From Fremontodendron californicum (Eukaryota; Streptophyta; Magnoliopsida; Malvales; Malvaceae): a DNA stretch of 64,000 nt. The notes under the pieces were generated by a model that worked only from the letters and a program-made list of their open reading frames with translations, ran no database searches and was not told the DNA's origin. Shown in pieces: positions 26,721 through 38,519 of the stretch. Every line of letters starts with the position of its first letter. Position 1 is the stretch's first letter. The position numbers and the translations under genes are program-made. Where the stretch lies: contig JAULJL010000041.1 in the NCBI GenBank assembly GCA_030761205.1, positions 1,932,001-1,996,000 on the forward strand, in the 5' to 3' direction.

Positions 26721-27490
26721 TGACAATAATCAAATCGAGTTTAAATCTTTTTTCAAATCAATCTCGAATAGCTTGTTATCACAAATATTTAGTTTACACT
26801 CTAGATATAACTTTAATTTTTTCATGTTATCCTAAAAAGTCAAAAGAAATTATTGTTTCCCCATTTTTGAATTAAACCCCGAAAATCATATCCACTACGT
26901 GGCATCATGATAACTGTTGGATAATGAGAATAGTCGTCAGAGAGTACATCATGATGACGTATGCAACGACGTCGTTAGACATTTTCATGTTGACTGAAAT
27001 GTTATTGACCTTCGAGAGAGAAAGCGATGATTGTGGGACATTTTCTTTTTCTTTTTCTTAGCAAGTTCTCTATCGTACAGTTTTCAAACGGCAGTTTTGG
27101 AGACCTTGAAAATATATTAGTTAAGGCTGCATCTTGCTGTGGGAACGTTTATTTTGACAATTAAATAATTTAAACAATTAATTTTTTTTTTGGTATGAAA
27201 GCACTTTTTGAATGTTAGTTTTGAATCAAATTTAAAAGTAAAAAAAATGAGATTTTTGTGGTTTGTAAATCATGGTTTGGGAAGAAAATTATCAAATATT
27301 TTTTTTATTAAAAAATTATGATAAAATTATCCTCTAGTTAATTTTGTTTATTTTTTGAATAAAATTATTCTTTTATTTTTCTAAGTATATAAAATTCTAT
27401 ATTATTGATTTTTTTAACTTAAAATAAAAATATGAAGAGAATATAACTGTTTATTTTTTAATTTTAAATAATTTAATTTTTTAATAAAAT

Positions 27491-27592
27491 TTGAAAATTT
27501 TATTTTTGTATAAATTTGTATTATTAAGTCACACAATTATTTTGAAAATTTTATTTTTGTATAAATTTGTATTATTAAGTCACACAATTATT
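27491..27592. repeat. Perfect 51-bp tandem duplication
   Basis: 27,491-27,541 is repeated immediately at 27,542-27,592 with no mismatch that I can see, which implies a recent slippage or duplication. Confidence 0.9.
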
Positions 27593-27714
27593 TTTTATAC
27601 TTCTTAATAATTTATTAATATTAAAAATAATTTATTCTGTACTTTTAAATATTATGTCCTTTTTAGTCATTTTAATTACACACCGCAGTTTTTCACAGCA
27701 ATGTCAAACACTAA

Positions 27715-28216
27715 GGGCTAGTTTAGCATTGCTGTTGGAAAAAGCTTGGGTTGAAAAAAGCTCGAGTTGAAAAAAATGTGTTTATAAAGTGTGGTGAAAA
27801 AGTGTGGTTTAAAAACTTTTAAGTGTTTAGCATTACTGTGAAAAAGTGTTGTAGGAAATTGAAATGTCAAAAAAAGATATGTTTAAAATAATAAAAGTGT
27901 AGAGATGTGAGGATAATAAAGTCATTTTATCCAAAAGCCAGTTTTTAAAGCCCAAAAGCTATATTTTTTGACTTTTGGGTTTGGCTTTTCAAACCATGAT
28001 TTCAACAGCAGAAGCCAAATTTTTTTTATCTGTTTAGCATTGCGTTTGCGGTGAAAAGCAGCTTTTGACCTCAAAAACTGTGCCAGAAGCAATGCTAAAC
28101 GAGGCCTAAAAAATTTCAAACCACATTTTTTCACAGCAATCTTTCACAGCACTTTTCAAACACACTTTTTACAAATCGAGTTTTTTCAAACCGCAACAGC
28201 AATGTTAAATTAGGCC
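27715..28216. mobile_element. PIF/Harbinger-like (Tourist-type) MITE, 502 bp
   Basis: 23-bp terminal inverted repeats match at 20 positions (left GGGCTAGTTTAGCATTGCTG; right on the other strand GGCCTAATTTAACATTGCTG). They are flanked by a 3-bp TAA duplication (27,712-27,714 and 28,217-28,219), the usual PIF/Harbinger target. A second inverted pair, GTTTAGCATTGC / GCAATGCTAAAC at about 28,033-28,105, sits inside and suggests a nested relative. No transposase is present. Confidence 0.85.
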
Positions 28217-28219
28217 TAA

Positions 28220-29284
28220 ATACTACATGCAATAAAGTTTTTTTTTTTTGTGTGTGTACGGTTTGACAATTTAAGGCCAAATGTTCATTTAAAATTTGAA
28301 ATAAATATCAAGTTGTAAGTAAGTTGTACATAAAAAGAGTTTTTATCTCATGAATTAAATTCGGTTTCATAAAAATTATCACAAAATCATAACAAAATCT
28401 TATAGCACAATAACAATTACAAATTCTTAATTTATAAATTTGGTTTTAATTTTAATTTTTGTGATTATAATTAAACATATCCAAAAATCAAGTTATTCAC
28501 TTAGCTCAACAAATCAGATTCAAAAAGGGTCATGATTGGGATAAATTTTTTAACTCCAAAGTGGGTTACCCGCTCAACTTTCTGGTTAATAATAAAATTT
28601 ATTTAAATTTAATTCTAAAAAATATATATAATAAAGAAAATATGTTGAAACAATAATTCGAGTTTTTCAAATCCTTCAAACTGGATCGATTTTTGGACAA
28701 ACAAATTTTTTTTAATCGGATTTGATCAATTTAATTTGATCCATGAACAGATTTAATTATGATTGTGTTGCATTAAAATTTAATGATAATTTCTAAAGAA
28801 TTAACTTTGTAAGATCAGAATTTCATAAAAGGAAGAATTACAATGTATCGAGTATTTGACTTAATTGTTATAATTTTTTTTTATATGAAATAGTTAGTAC
28901 AGAAGAAATTACAGTCATATTTAAATATTACATATAAAAATTGATAAATTACATTAAATAGACAAATAAACTAATTAGTCAATATATAAATAAATTAAAT
29001 ATAAAATTGAACCAAACAGACTTGAACATCGTACCCTGAGGTTTCAAGTCTTTTCCCTATCAATAAATCAATGCCTCATTAGCTGTTGGTGCATATTTTT
29101 CTTAATAAAGAATTAAGTTGGAATTTCATCTTTCAAATTAAAAAAAAAAGCAGTTAAAGAAAAAAAAGTTGCGATTTAAAGTACTTAGATTTTTTTTTTT
29201 ATCGGAGGATTGATTCAATTGGAATTATTATGCAATTTGTTTTTTTGGTTAAAGCAATTTTGGGTTCAACTTTTAAGTTTTACT
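28220..29284. other. AT-rich spacer between MITEs
   Basis: No gene is seen. About 28,510-28,755 carries a remnant of the short GC-pocket MITE family (paired TCAAACTGGATCGA and TGATCCATGAAC segments). Confidence 0.5.
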
Positions 29285-29739
29285 TAGGGATGACAGCGGA
29301 TAAAATATCTATATTTTTTATACCATTCAAATCCGAATTCGCAAAACTATTTTAAAATCTTAATCCGTAAATTATCTGTATTTAATCCGTATATTACTAT
29401 TTGAATCCGAATTAAATAACATTATCCGTCGAATATCCAAATCCGCTAAAAATCCGAATTCAATAAATCATTTTTTTTTTAAATAAAAAAATAAAATAAA
29501 TAAAATTTATGTGTTTTACAAATAAGCGGATTCGGATTCGGATATTCGAATCCGCTATCCAAATCCTTAGAAGTAATGCAGATTCAGATAATGGATATCC
29601 GAGGTTTCATATCCGCATCCGCTCCAAATCCACTGCGGATAGTAATTATAATATCTAAATCCGACTTTTATCCGAATCCGCAAAAAACGGATCGGATATC
29701 CACGAATATCTGAATCCGCATTTCAAATTGCCATCTTTA
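29285..29739. mobile_element. hAT-like MITE, 455 bp, rich in ATCCGAAT words
   Basis: Flanked by a perfect 8-bp duplication, GTTTTACT (29,277-29,284 and 29,740-29,747). The ends are TAGGGATGACAG and, on the other strand, TAAAGATGGCAA, which are hAT-type termini. The interior is made of repeated ATCCGAATCCGC-like words in both orientations. Confidence 0.85.
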
Positions 29740-30183
29740 GTTTTACTTGTGACTTCTATTAATATTATTCAACCAAAGAGAGGTACTTTTAATATCTAAT
29801 CCTTAACTTAGAAGAAGAAGCAATCTATCTATCTCATTTTTTTTTTAAAATTAAAAAGATAATAAAAGAAAAACAATTTCTCTTGCTATAATTTTATTTT
29901 TGTATAAATGAAGAAGTTTAAAAGAAGAGATCTTGAATTTTAACTCTCTTATTGGGATTTGGTTAAGCAAACAATTACAGAATAAATACAAGCTATAGAT
30001 AACACATATCTGGAATTTGGTTGTTTTGCTTTCTAGAAAGTATGTTGTTGGTTGTAAATGAGTTTACAAAATTTAAAATCCGTTTTGATGGCTTTGTGGA
30101 TTGTTACAAGGCTCGTTTAGTAACTAAAGATTTCACTCAGAAGTATGGGATTGATTATAAAAAAAAAAAAAAAAATTATATCT

Positions 30184-31592
30184 AGAAGATATTTGGTGTC
30201 TTCTCAAGAATCGCATTCCATGGAATGTGATTCTTGAAAATATGATTTTTGGGAATGTGATTCTCGGGAATGTGATTTTTGAGAATGTAACTTTACAGCG
30301 TTTGGTATACATGAAAAAATGCTGATTAAAATCTTGGGAATGTGATGGTAATTTTCGAAATTACCCATATCAAAAAAATATAAATTTTATTAATTTTAAA
30401 AAAATTTAGTGATATTTATTATTAACAAATATTTGTACTAAATATTTAAAAAATATATTTTAATTGATAATTTGAGTTGATTTTAGGATAAAAAATATTT
30501 AATAATAATAAATTTTCGAAATTACTCTCATATAGTTGAAAAATTAAAAGGTTTAATGCAAATTAAATATTATTTAAATATTTTAATAATATTTATTATT
30601 AACAAATATTTGTACTGAATATTCAAAAATAATATTTTAATTGATATTTTGAGTTATTTTTATGATAAAAAAATTTGTTAATAATAAAATTTCTAAATTA
30701 CTCTCATATAGTTGAAAAATTAAAAGACTATATGTAAATTAAATATTATTTAAATATTTAATGATATTTATTATTAACAAACATTTGTACTAAATATTTA
30801 AAAATAATATTTTAATTGGTAATTTGAGTTATTTTTATGATAAAAAAATATTTGTTAATAATAAAATTTCAAAATTACTTTCATGTAGTTGAAAAGTTAA
30901 AAGACTGTATGAAAAATAAATATTATTTAAATATTTCAATGATATTCATTATTAACAAACATTTGTACTAAATATTTAAAAATAATATTTTAATTGGTAA
31001 TTTGAGGTATTTTTATGATAAAAAAAATATTTGTTAATAATAAATTTTCAAAATTACTTTCATGTAGTTGAAAAGTTAAAAGACTGTATGAAAATTAAAT
31101 AGTATTTAAATATTTCAATGATATTCATTATTAACAAACATTTGTACTAAATATTTAAAAATAATATTTCAATTGGTAATTTGAGTTACTTTTATGATAA
31201 AAAATTGTTGTTAATAATAAATTTTCGAAGTTACTCTCAAGTAATTGAAAAATTAAAAGGCTGGATACAAATTAAATATTATCTAAATATTTCAATAATA
31301 TTTATTATTAATAAATATTTGTATTAAATATTTTAAAATAATATTTCAATTGATAATTTTAAATCAAATAGGAAGAGGATAATTTTGTCTAACATTTTTT
31401 TAACTTTCCAACTACATGGGAAAATTACTTTCCCACCACTTCTCATGGGAATCACATTCTAATACTTGTGGGAAAGTAACTCTCCAAGGAAAGTTACATT
31501 CCCAGCTTTTAACATACCAAACATGAGAATCACATTTTCACCAATTACTTTCCATAAAAAGTGATCATTTTTCATCATACCAAATGCCCTCC
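30184..31592. mobile_element. Non-autonomous transposon inserted in copia RT, carrying tandem repeats
   Basis: The ends are imperfectly inverted: the left begins near ATATTTGGTGTC, and the right, on the other strand, reads GGGCATTTGGTATGATG. Both ends are followed by repeated GGGAATGTGATTCT-type words. The insertion splits the copia reverse transcriptase between the YGIDY codons and the LTYVRN segment. The interior is a tandem array (listed separately). The target duplication was not resolved, so the edges are within about 10 bases. Confidence 0.75.
30421..31370. repeat. Tandem array, about 177-bp unit, about 5 copies
   Basis: The marker ATTAACAAA(T/C)ATTTGTACT recurs at 30,421, 30,598, 30,773, 30,951 and 31,130, and as a variant at 31,307, a spacing of 175-179 bases. 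Units also share an ATAGTTGAAAAATTAAAAG-like segment. The array lies wholly inside the transposon. Confidence 0.9.
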
Positions 31593-32581
31593 TATTGCTT
31601 GTCTTACCTATGTTCGAAATTTTTTAGCAGTTGCAACTATTAGACGATGGAAGCTGTTTCAAATAGAGTTAAAAATGCCTTCTTTAATGGAGATCTTACT
31701 GAGGAGGTATATATGCAACCTCCCCCGGGATATGATCATCCGCCTGATAAGGTATGTTGTCTTTGATGAGCTTTATACGATCTCCAGCAAGCTCCTCGAG
31801 TTTGGTTTGCCAAATTCAGTTATGTGGTTAAGTAGCTTAGGGTATACTTTACGATACTGCTCTTTTTATTCGTAATACTATCAAATGATCTATCTTTTCG
31901 TCACTTTATATTGATGATATTTTTATTACTGGGAGTGATCTTTAGGGCATCTAAGAATTAAACAGTATCTTAGACATCAGTTTGAGATGAAAGATTTAGG
32001 CTATCTTATTTTATTCGGTTAGAAGTTTCCTTTGATGGTACTGGATATTATCTTTCTCAAGCTAAATACCCCAGTAATCTTTTATCTCATGCTAGCTTGA
32101 CTGATAGTAAGATTACTTCTACTCCTCTTGAAGCCAATGTCAAGTTTACTCCAACAGATGAAAAACCTTTGGATGTTCGTACTCTTTATCGATAGCTAGT
32201 CGGGAGTCTTATCTATCTTGTTGTCACACGATCTGGATTGCTTATGTAGTTCATATTGTTAGTCAATTTATGGCAGCTCCACGTACTACTCATTTTACTA
32301 TATCGAAGGCACCATGTTCCATAATCTTTACTTTTCCGATCAATCATCTATTGAGTTGTAAGCTTTTTGTGATGTCGATTGGGCAAGTGGTCCTATTGAT
32401 AGACGTTCTACTACAAACTATTGCTTCTTCTTAGAAAATTCTCTTATTTTTCGACGAAACAAGTAACAAACTGTCATTGCTAAATTTAGCACCGAGGCTG
32501 AATATTGTGCACATGCTGCTATTATTTTTGAGTTACTTTGGTTGTGATGACTACTACAGAATTTTGATGTTTCACAGTCAG

Positions 32582-34121
32582 TGACGGATCGTGATTTAAG
32601 CTAGAGAGGGCGTTGGCCCCCCAATAATTTTTAAAATCCTTTGATATATATATATATATATATATTTATATGTATTTATATATTAAATTAAATTGGCCTT
32701 TCAAAATAAAATTTATATTTATTTAATATTTTATTTTTGCCAAGAAATAAAAAAATATAATTAAAAATCGAATCGGTTAGACTTTTGATTTTCGATTCAA
32801 CCGGGCGGCTCAATCGTAACAGAAAAATGAACATGCACAAGAATTCAAGAAAGGTAATTAAGCAATCAATGAAGGCAACAATAAATCAATAAGCAGGAGT
32901 ATTCGAGGAATCTAACTATATGTTGCATTTTAGTGGAATTCCAATTGGCATTTATATCCATTAAGACTTTTAATTTTTAAACCAATGTACTATCTATATA
33001 ATATATATGATTAGGAAAAGAGTAAAAAACAATTGGGTCTAATTTTTCTTTCAGGATGATAGGTTTCTCGCCCGCCCTAATCAAGAGGAGAGGAGCTGTC
33101 TGTTGGGTTGTTGGCTCCTCTGCGCCTGGAAGGAGAAGGTCACTGGTCAGTGGTCAAGGAGGAAGCCGGAAGGAACCGAATGATGAAGATGAAGAAATTT
33201 TTTTTCAAATGCCCTAATGGCTAAGTCTAAGGGCTTAGGTTGGGCTTAGTTTGGGTTAGAAAACCCAAGCCCAAGAAAAAAAAAAAAAAAAACAGTAAAA
33301 CAATCTTCAAAATCCGGTTTTATTGGGTATTAGCCGGTTTTTCCGGTTTCCGATTTTCGGGTTTTTTCGGTTCGTAACGGTTCATTAATTTTTCGGTTAA
33401 ATATATGATGTTGAACCGTCGGATCTTTCGGTTTCTGATTCAACCGATTGAACAGATCGATCCAATCCGATTTTTTATTCCTTGTTTTATGCATTATATT
33501 TAAAATAAAATAACATTGTTATTTATCTTTTTATTTTATCCACCAATTATTATTCATAAACTCTTCAAATTAATTGGTTTGTTATAAATATTAAGTCACA
33601 ATCATGTGAACTTAAATTAACTTTCTCAATGTAAACTTTAATAAGACTTCAACAAAGTATTGTAAAATCAAAATTTTCTTTTTACTGTTCGTTGCCTTTA
33701 CGTTCCTATAACTTTTCTTATTTTATTCTTCGGCTCCAAATTCAATCAATTTTGTCCGTAACTTGTGCTTGTCGTTTGAATTATTAAGTTTAAAAATTAA
33801 GATCCTAGACCTAGTAAGACTCCCAAAGATCTCTTTTTGTTAGTTAGTAGTTATGTTAACTTTTATCTTTATTTTTTAATTTTTATTATAAATCCACTTG
33901 TTTTTTCTGTCTGTGTCAACATTCTTACAAAGCAAAAATAATAAGATTCTTATTAAGATTGTTATTTTATTTTTTAAAATATATGTTTATATAATCTTGT
34001 TGTTATATGCACGTGTAATGTTAAATTCTTTTTGATTAGTCAAAAACTTGAAATATATATTTTTTGTTATAGTACAATACCATATTAATTTGCCTTAACT
34101 ATTTATGACATACTTTAAATG

Positions 34122-34170
<49 letters not shown>

Positions 34171-34232
34171 CAGAGAGAGAGATTTAGTCTTTTAATTAGT
34201 CCCTCAAAATTAAATATTAAGATCCGTCACTA
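32582..34232. mobile_element. Non-autonomous DNA transposon inserted in copia, about 1.65 kb
   Basis: The left end AGTGACGGATCGTGATTTAAG and the right end (AGTGACGGATCTTAATATTT on the other strand) are inverted repeats. Copia pol stops at the left end and resumes (DNQSAIEI) at the right. Flanks TCACAGTC and TTACAATC match 6 of 8, both differences being transitions, but using them needs a 2-base offset at the right end. The target duplication is therefore tentative. No transposase is seen. (AT)n and (AG)n tracts lie near both ends. Confidence 0.75.
32761..33475. mobile_element. Putative MITE nested within the 32.6-34.2 kb element
   Basis: The left block AAAAATCGAATCGG is inverted relative to the right block, which reads AAAAATCGGATTGG on the other strand; both are followed by TCGATTCAACCGG/CGGTTGAATC words. 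No target duplication was identified. Confidence 0.5.
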
Positions 34233-34578
34233 ATTACAATCATAATCTACATTTCTTTGTTGTGATAATCAAAGTGCTATTGAAATTACTTACAATGATG
34301 TGTTTCCTTAACATATTAAAAACATTGAGATTTATTGTCATTTTATGTGACAATATCTTGTTTATAAATATATCTCGTCTTGAAATATATCTTGTTTAAA
34401 AATATATCTTGTTTAAAAACATTGAGATTTATTGTCATTTTATACGACAATATCTCGTCTCTGTTTCTTCCACTGGTCATGCTACATTCATCTTTACTAA
34501 AACACATTTACTTGGACGTTTTTGTGATTTTATTTCCAAACTTAAGTTGACTGCTTCACTACCATCTTAAGTTTGATA

Positions 34579-34743
34579 GAATGTTAATTATATAATATTT
34601 TCTAAGATATTTTCTATGATACTCTCATTGATTTTAGATATTTTATTCATAAATATAAATAGTTAAATTAAGAAAAATCTTATTTATAAAAATTCCCACT
34701 AGTTTATTCATAGGATATCATTCATAAATTCAAAATCTTCAAC
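34579..34743 (+). repeat. Probable 3' LTR of the copia element
   Basis: Begins TGTTAATTATATAATATT right after the pol C-terminus and ends near CTTCAACA, so it has the TG...CA form. The length of about 165 bp suits a short copia LTR. No 5' LTR partner is in the window, so this rests on position and ends only. Confidence 0.5.
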
Positions 34744-35299
34744 ACTTTTTGTGTTCAACTGTACCAAAATGATTTGAATATAATTTTTACATAGATTAAA
34801 AATCAGAAAATAACGAAAAATAATTGTTTGGTTGAAAATATAAAAGAAAAGACCCATTTTCCTGATATTATTCAATAAAGGCAATTTCTTTTTCGCACTA
34901 GACTTTGATATTTGAAAGTGGCCCTTACCTTACCATTACTATTTATTTTGAGATTTTTAAAGAAACGTGCTTTTGACAAATAAAATATGGCAACTTGTTT
35001 AAGAATTGCCTTAGAAAGCCTAACTCGTTGAAAGGAATTTTTTTATTTATTTATAAATTTAAAGTCTAATTAGTGGAGCTACTTGTTTATTGCTCAAACT
35101 TAACTAAATCATGTTTAATTTATGAATTTTAAATCCAAACTTATGAAGTTTTTATTTTATTTTATATAATTATAGGAAAATGAAATATTTAAATTCAACT
35201 CTTTAAACAAAAATAAAAATAAAAATCAATCATTGAGTTAAATACTCATATACAACTTAACAAAGTTCAGTTCCATTTAGTATTGCTGCTGACATTAAT

Positions 35300-35885
35300 A
35301 TGGTCGGTATCGTATCGATATTGGTCTTATCGATCGATAAGTATCGTTTTTAAAGTAAATCGAAATGGTATCAATCTCGTATCGTTTCAGTTTTTGTATC
35401 GGTTCGTATCGGCTGGTACAAGATTTTATTTTTTTTAATAAAAAAAATTACTTATTTGATTTTTTAAACCAATTTTAATATTTTTTATGTCATGATCATT
35501 TTTTTTCATTATTACATTTAAAAACAAAATATGTTCATTAAATTAGGCTATTGAACATAATTAATCATAATTTATTATATATTTTTTTAATATTTTAATA
35601 TTTATTTTACTTATTTGATATTTAAAAATTTTATTTATTAAATATTTAAAATTTATATTTGCATGAAAATATATATATGCATACAATGGATGTATATTTG
35701 CATGTGTATATAATATATATTTTATTAAAAAACTTGAAAATAGGTTATATATATATATATAGATATATGAAAAATATTTGAAAAATGTCGGTAAATCCGA
35801 AACAGTACGCTGAAACACACGGATACTGATACATATCAGTACCAAAACAAAAACGGTACGCCTACCGGTACAGTACTGACTACGG
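35300..35885. repeat. Foldback repeat with GGTATCG / CGGTACG ends
   Basis: The left part is rich in TCGGTATCGTATCG-type words and the right part in complementary-style CGGTACGCCTACCGGTAC words, bracketing an AT-rich core. It resembles a non-autonomous DNA transposon; ends are approximate. Confidence 0.5.
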
Positions 35886-35894
35886 CATAATTAT

Positions 35895-36243
35895 TGAGGC
35901 CAAAAACTGAGTTTCACCGCAACTTCAAATGCTAAATATATAAAAGATTTTAGCTTCTACGGTTAGAATTATGGTTTGACAATCAAAACAAAAAAGTCAA
36001 GAAAATACAGCTTTTACGATTTGAAAGCTGGCTTTTGATAAAATTATTTTATTATCCTCATATCTCTAAACTGTTATTATTTTAATTTGTAAACAAATCT
36101 TATTTGACATTTTATTTTCTCACAACACTTTTTTACATCAATAATAAGCATTTAAAAAATTCTTAAATCACATTTTTGCATCGTACCTTTTCAACCCAAG
36201 TTTTTTCCAACTCAAAGTTTTTACAAAATAATGCTAATTTAGT
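35895..36243. mobile_element. Degenerate second copy of the 27.7-kb PIF-like MITE, reverse orientation
   Basis: Aligns by eye in reverse complement with the left part of 27,715-28,216. Shared blocks include GATTTGAAAGCTGGCTTTTG, TTATCCTCATATCTCTA, and CTCACAACACTTTTT, with a terminal AATGCTAATTTAGTCC. Confidence 0.7.
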
Positions 36244-38519
36244 CCTAGTTTACTAAATTCACAATAATTTGTATATATATATATATATATATATTTAATG
36301 TTAACGTTATTTTTATTTTTATTTTTATTTTTATATTATATTATATTATTAAATTATATTATCTATTTCTAAATAAGCATATACTAGTATTGATGTAAAA
36401 TTTATCAAAATGCATGTATTACATAATTGGATAAATTCAATATAAAATTGTCCATAAACCAGGCCATCAATCACACATTTTAAAAGCCAAACTCAAATTT
36501 TGCATGTTTGAAGAATGAATGCTTTTTAAAATAAAAAAAATGCAACATTAGACAGTAGTATTTTGAAGAATTAAAAATAAAATTTAACAATTTGAAATAG
36601 AAAAATGCATAATTCTCTTATGTTAAACAATTATGTTAAAATATGTTACTCTTAACTATTTATTTATTTTGAATTATGATTATAATTAAAAAAATAAATA
36701 AATGTAACAAATAAAAAGGCCTAGCATTTTTTCTCTTAGGTTATGCTATTAATCAAGGTTAATATTTCAATAATTTTTTTATTTGATTTGGAAAAAGAGA
36801 TTCGAACAATGTTTTTCAATATAAAATCATACATTAATTAATCAAAATCAAATGTTCAGCTGCTCTTTAAATGATTAAATAAAAACACCTATATATATAT
36901 CTTGCAAGATTAAAACTCGAATTTTCAACTTAAATGTCTCATATTTTTTGGATATTAAAGAGGATGGTTGAGGTTTATGAACAAATTAATTTATCTAAAA
37001 ATTGATAAAATCCATCTTAAACTTATACAATAATAATAATAATTCAATCTAGAAAAGTCTAAAAGCATTACCCAAATAAAGAAAATGTTAATCAGTATTA
37101 GTTGATATTAATTAAGGTGATATTTGTAAAAAAAATAATAATTAATGTATAACATTTTTTTTGAATTTAATAAAAATAATATATTAAATATAATTTTTTA
37201 AAAATAATAATTAAATAATTCTTGATATTTGTATTTACCGAATCTCTCAAATAATTGAGAAGACAAAGCATTTAAAAAAAAATTATTACTTAAAAAAAGG
37301 AAATAAAGGAAAAACACAGTAAATGATTGAAACAGACGTGGCAAGATCAGAAAGAGTACTGTAGTAACAGTAGGAGATTCAAACCGGAGAGAAAAAAAGC
37401 CTTACATGACAGACAACAGTTGATCAAAGCTTGGCTGTATTATTACTGTGTAGTATCTCTGACACAGTTTTTACAGCAAAAAAAAAAAAAAAAAAGTAAA
37501 ACAAAAACACAAAATATTTTCATGTCAAACCCATTAAAAAAATAATACCCTCTGAACAAAAAAGTAATTAAAAAATCATTAGTTCTTGGAAAGTGGAAAG
37601 ATTTCTCACAGAAGAGTCGTCTAGAGATTGGAGTTTCATTATCCAAGTAATACTAATATTAATAATAATAATAATAATTCAAAGACTCAAATATTCATCA
37701 TCATCATCATCATCAAAATTTTACCAGGTGAGTTTTCTGGTTTTGAACTTTCAAACTTTGCTGTTTTAAGTAATCATTTCCAATTATTATTATTATGCAA
37801 GTTTACTAATTTTTACTGTTTGAGTTTGAAAAATAAAAAAAGTGGTAGGTAACTGAGTTGAATTTTTTTTATTTTTTTGTGATTGTGGAAGTTGAAAATT
37901 GTTGCTTTTTGTTGTCATTTTGATGTTTTATTATAGCTTTTTGGTTTCTGAGTATTGGTGTTTTTGTATTGAAGTTTTGTGCTTTTTGCTGGCTAAGTTA
38001 ATTTGAATCTTTTTAGAGCTTCTTTAACTTTGGGTTTTCTTTGATCTTTATGAATGATTTTGGCTTCTGGGTATTTTTAGTTTGGTTCAAATTTGGCTCC
38101 TTTTGATCTTTAGAAGTTTTTTTTTTGTTGCTAAACTTTGGGTTGGTAAAATACTGGTTTTGGAAAGCTGGTGTCCAATTTGTATACTTCTTTTTCAAAC
38201 CTCTTTCTTTTAAAGGTTTTTATGATGTTTTCTTGTGAGGCATTAGTGTCGTTGCAAATTTGTGTGTTAGGTATTGGGATTTTTGGATTTTTTGTTGTTT
38301 GATACCTTCTGAATCCGGGGAGAGGGGGTGTTTGAAGTCTGCTTCTGATTTTAGTTTGGTGTCAAACATGGTTATGAGTTTTCAGAGAAGTGGAATTTAT
38401 CTTCAAAACATCCTTTGCCACCCAAGTTGAATCTCAGAGGTTGCAGTTAGAAAAAAGGTCAACAAACAAATCTGGTCTCCATATCTAGTGGTAATACAGA
38501 AAACTGGGGAGAATCCAAT
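36244..38519. promoter_or_regulatory. Upstream region and probable 5' UTR intron of the TGA gene
   Basis: To about 37,500 the DNA is AT-rich spacer with no gene. A leader is suggested from about 37,580. A good splice donor, CCAG|GTGAGT at 37,728, and a candidate acceptor near 38,380 would define a 5' UTR intron of about 0.65 kb, as is common in TGA genes. The transcription start is not determined. Confidence 0.4.

Larger units (their letters stand above)
21430..27490. other. Gene-free AT-rich block with repeat remnants
   Basis: No coding region is supported. It contains the separately listed repeats at 22.5, 23.3, 24.3 and 26.4 kb, plus remnants of a short MITE family with GC-rich pockets (TCGGATCGG, GGGCCG) at about 23,440-23,815 and 26,030-26,262. 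Confidence 0.65.
29960..34743 (+). mobile_element. 5'-truncated, decayed Ty1/copia retrotransposon with nested insertions
   Basis: Fragments of copia pol appear in order: reverse-transcriptase start (KARLVTKDFTQKYGIDY, about 30,095-30,155), continuation after an insertion (LAVATIRRWKLFQ; YMQPPPGYDHPPDKV, about 31,600-31,755), the YIDD catalytic motif (about 31,907-31,920), RNase H (STEAEY, about 32,490-32,510), and the pol C-terminus (FTKTHLLGRFCDFISKLKL, about 34,475-34,545). Frameshifts and many stops make it inactive. The parts before the reverse transcriptase are missing. Two elements interrupt it, at 30.18-31.59 and 32.58-34.23 kb. Assignment to copia is firm. Confidence 0.9.

Noticed and set aside
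30421..31370. Regular 177-bp array considered as a CRISPR-like array
   Set aside because: Units are far too long and contiguous, with no spacers, in a plant genome; it is a satellite-type repeat.
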